A stretch of DNA of 32,531 nucleotides from Lachnospiraceae bacterium (lineage in GTDB: Bacteria > Bacillota > Clostridia > Lachnospirales > Lachnospiraceae): the NCBI GenBank assembly GCA_910575035.1, contig CAJTDL010000045.1:1-32531 (forward strand). The letters are read 5' to 3'. Positions 31,401-32,531 of the stretch are shown here, one piece after another. Every line of letters begins with the position of its first letter. The first letter of the stretch is position 1. The notes under the pieces are model-generated. The model had not been told where the DNA came from. It ran no database searches and was given only the letters and a program-made list of their open reading frames with translations. A program made the translations under genes and the position numbers.

Positions 31401-32291
31401 AAGAAGAAGCGTGAGGTTATTGTTTCCAATGATGAAACAGGCGAGATGAAGGCATACCTGATTCCCTATGGTTCCAGGATTAAGATTGTAGACGGGGCAG
31501 TGCTGGAGGCAGGTGATGAGCTGACAGAAGGAAGCATCAACCCCCATGATATTTTGAAGATCAAAGGCGTCCGTGCCGTGCAGGATTACATGCTCCGGGA
31601 AGTGCAGCGCGTATACCGCCTTCAGGGTGTGGAGATCAATGACAAGCATATTGAAGTGATTGTGCGCCAGATGCTGAAGAAGATCCGCATAGAGAACAAT
31701 GGGGATTCTGAGTTCCTGCCAGGGACACTGGTGGATATCCTGGATTATGAGGATACCAATGAGCGCCTGGAGATGGAAGGCCTGGAGCCGGCAGAAGGCA
31801 AGCAGGTAATGCTGGGAATTACCAAGGCATCGTTGGCTACCAATTCCTTCTTGTCTGCCGCATCCTTCCAGGAGACGACGAAGGTTCTGACGGAGGCAGC
31901 CATTAAGGGCAAAGTGGATCCGCTAATCGGCTTAAAGGAAAACGTGATTATCGGTAAGCTGATCCCGGCTGGAACAGGCATGAAGCGTTACCGTGACATT
32001 AAGCTTTCAACAGATGTAGAAGAGACGGATGATATCTATTTTGAGGATGACATGATGGATTTCAGCTATATGCCAGAGGATGAAGGGCAGGAGGATGATT
32101 TCGGCGAAGAGGATTTTGAGGAAATGGAAGGGGATTTTGAGGAAGACAGTGATCTGCTGGCAGAGCTTGCTGACGAAGATGACGAGGCAGGAGTTGGCGA
32201 AGATGGCGATTTTCCGATGGATATAGAAGATAGTGGAGAGGCAGGCCTGGAAGAAGACAGGGAGATGCTGATGGGAGCAGATACAGAATAG
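28470..32291 (+). CDS. rpoC: RNA polymerase beta' subunit
   Basis: The 1273-residue protein has the first zinc site (C68, C70, C83, C86), the Mg-binding NADFDGDQM with D457, D459 and D461, the second zinc site ([11 protein letters not shown] with the DCC upstream) and the trigger loop part [13 protein letters not shown]. Start 28470 is favoured by AAGGGAG 8 bp upstream; a GTG 9 bp earlier lies within that site. The last about 85 residues are acidic, rich in Asp, Glu and Met, with no homologous fold I know. A strong terminator follows after about 60 bp. Confidence 0.98.
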   Translation: MPEAMNKEKYQPITFDAIKIGLASPEKIREWSRGEVKKPETINYRTLKPEKDGLFCEKIFGPSKDWECHCGKYKKIRYKGVVCDRCGVEITKASVRRERMGHIELAAPVSHIWYFKGIPSRMGLILDLSPRTLEKVLYFASYIVLDKGESDLQYKQILSEAEYQDAREKFGSGFRVGMGAESIKELLEAIDLEKDSVELKAALRDATGQKRARIIKRLEVVEAFRGSGNRPEWMIMDVIPVIPPDLRPMVQLDGGRFATSDLNDLYRRIINRNNRLRRLLELGAPDIIVRNEKRMLQEAVDALIDNGRRGRPVTGPGNRALKSLSDMLKGKSGRFRQNLLGKRVDYSGRSVIVVGPELKIYQCGLPKEMAIELFKPFVMKELVSNGKAHNIKSAKKMVERLQSEVWDVLEEVIKEHPVMLNRAPTLHRLGIQAFEPILVEGKAIKLHPLVCTAFNADFDGDQMAVHLPLSVEAQSECRFLLLSPNNLLKPSDGGPVAVPSQDMVLGIYYLTQERPGALGEGKFFKNVNEAILAYENEALTLHSRITVRVTKTMPNGSVISGNVESTLGRFIFNEILPQDLGFVDRGNPDNCLNLEIDFHVGKKGLKQILEKVINIHGATKTAEVLDDIKAMGYKYSTRAAMTVSISDMTVPAKKPELIKNAQDTVDKITRNYKRGLITEEERYKEVVETWRQADDVLTKELLGGLDHYNNIYMMADSGARGSDKQIKQLAGMRGLMADTTGRTIELPIKSNFREGLDVLEYFMSAHGARKGLSDTALRTADSGYLTRRLVDVSQELIIRDIDCCEGKEAPGMYVKEFQDGKEEIESLQERITGRFSCEDICDAEGNVLVKANHMITPRRAALVMSKGVDSEGKPLDKVKIRTVLTCRSHNGICAKCYGANMATGQAVQVGESVGIIAAQSIGEPGTQLTMRTFHTGGVAGNDITQGLPRVEELFEARKPKGLAIITEFAGKATIKDTKKKREVIVSNDETGEMKAYLIPYGSRIKIVDGAVLEAGDELTEGSINPHDILKIKGVRAVQDYMLREVQRVYRLQGVEINDKHIEVIVRQMLKKIRIENNGDSEFLPGTLVDILDYEDTNERLEMEGLEPAEGKQVMLGITKASLATNSFLSAASFQETTKVLTEAAIKGKVDPLIGLKENVIIGKLIPAGTGMKRYRDIKLSTDVEETDDIYFEDDMMDFSYMPEDEGQEDDFGEEDFEEMEGDFEEDSDLLAELADEDDEAGVGEDGDFPMDIEDSGEAGLEEDREMLMGADTE

Positions 32292-32350
32292 AGTGTCTGA
32301 AAAGGGGAAAGAATATGAGAAGGGGTTCTGATAACTGTGTATAGGTAAGG

Positions 32351-32395
32351 CCCTCCGAAATCTGAGGTTTTTAAGATTTCGGAGGGTTTATTTTT
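32351..32395 (+). terminator. Terminator of the rpoB-rpoC operon
   Basis: CCCTCCGAAATCT (32351-32363) pairs perfectly with AGATTTCGGAGGG (32374-32386) around a 10-nt loop, followed by TTTATTTTT. Confidence 0.93.
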
Positions 32396-32464
32396 AAGAA
32401 GGCTGGGGCTTCCTGACTACGTTTTCGGTAGTGTAAAATAGTTTGTGTCTTTGGTTAAAAATGG

Positions 32465-32512
32465 CTCCTTTTTGGTAAGAATTAAGATATGACAATTCTT
32501 ACTGAAAAGGAG
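32465..32512 (+). promoter_or_regulatory. Hairpin covering the ribosome site of the edge gene
   Basis: Arm 32465-32483 (CTCCTTTTTGGTAAGAATT) pairs with arm 32494-32512 (AATTCTTACTGAAAAGGAG) at 17 of 19 positions, 10-nt loop. The right arm contains AAGGAG, the ribosome site of the gene at 32520. Read-through RNA from outside would fold and hide it, a known way for transposons to stop unwanted transposase translation. Confidence 0.6.
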
Positions 32513-32519
32513 TATTTTT

Positions 32520-32531
32520 ATGGCAGTTGCA
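32520..32531 (+). CDS. Start of a gene cut by the right edge, probable transposase
   Basis: Only four codons (MAVA) are present, after AAAAGGAG. The call rests on the IS-like DNA ahead of it, not on the protein. Confidence 0.35.

Larger units (their letters stand above)
32433..32531 (+). mobile_element. Left end of a probable IS256-like insertion sequence
   Basis: AGTGTAAAATAGTTTGTGTC near 32430-32450 resembles the terminal GTGTAAAA sequences of IS256-family elements. It is followed by a hairpin and the start of a gene at 32520 that continues past the window. The far end and the duplicated target are not visible, so the family name is provisional. Confidence 0.42.

Noticed and set aside
30438-31649. 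A 403-residue minus-strand frame inside rpoC
   Set aside because: Fully antisense to a conserved essential gene; no family features.

Overview
The window reads as a chromosomal segment of a spore-forming, gut-type Firmicute, most likely family Lachnospiraceae. The reasons are a SpoVT gene, Clostridia-type RpoB and RpoC with long acidic tails, strong AGGAGG-type ribosome sites, and a mix of DUF4956, Cthe_2159-like, DUF4179 and Cys-rich repeat proteins that is typical of that family. These names come from recognising motifs by eye; no database search was run.

Layout. (1) The left edge holds the N-terminal part of a transposase on the minus strand and an AT-rich orphan ORF. (2) Positions 1078-6809 form a five-gene operon: VTC-type polyphosphate polymerase, DUF4956 membrane protein, Cthe_2159-type beta-helix lipoprotein, OmpR-type response regulator and histidine kinase. 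Three TTCATTT repeats spaced exactly 11 bp lie just upstream, as expected for an OmpR-family operator. (3) Acylphosphatase, a tandem-domain PPK2 (polyphosphate:AMP phosphotransferase) and SpoVT follow on the same strand, ending at a shared terminator that faces a CE4 polysaccharide deacetylase. (4) An ECF sigma factor is paired with a DUF4179 transmembrane protein, probably its anti-sigma factor. (5) Two long inverted repeats separate this pair from the next region.

(6) The most unusual region is 13288-24087. A three-gene cassette on the minus strand is present twice. Each copy encodes, in order, a secreted protein made of tandem Cys/His repeat units (824 aa with about 14 units; 1578 aa with about 32), a small lipoprotein, and a peptide of 34-37 residues. 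The two peptides share an N-terminal half containing YETPELEII and IATS but have unrelated acidic tails. Both copies have the same promoter and a nearly identical leader of about 500 nt with a 25-bp-arm hairpin. A candidate type I toxin-antitoxin locus (32-aa hydrophobic peptide plus convergent antisense RNA) lies between the copies.

(7) rpoB and rpoC follow on the plus strand, divergent from the cassettes, ending in a strong terminator. The right edge looks like the start of an IS element whose transposase ribosome site is folded into a hairpin.

How the genes may work together (inference): region 2 probably builds polyphosphate at the membrane under its own two-component system, and the PPK2 of region 3 can spend it on AMP. 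The duplicated cassettes look like a surface display system with an unknown role; the Cys/His repeats and a DUF1980-like look to the lipoproteins raise metal binding as one possibility.
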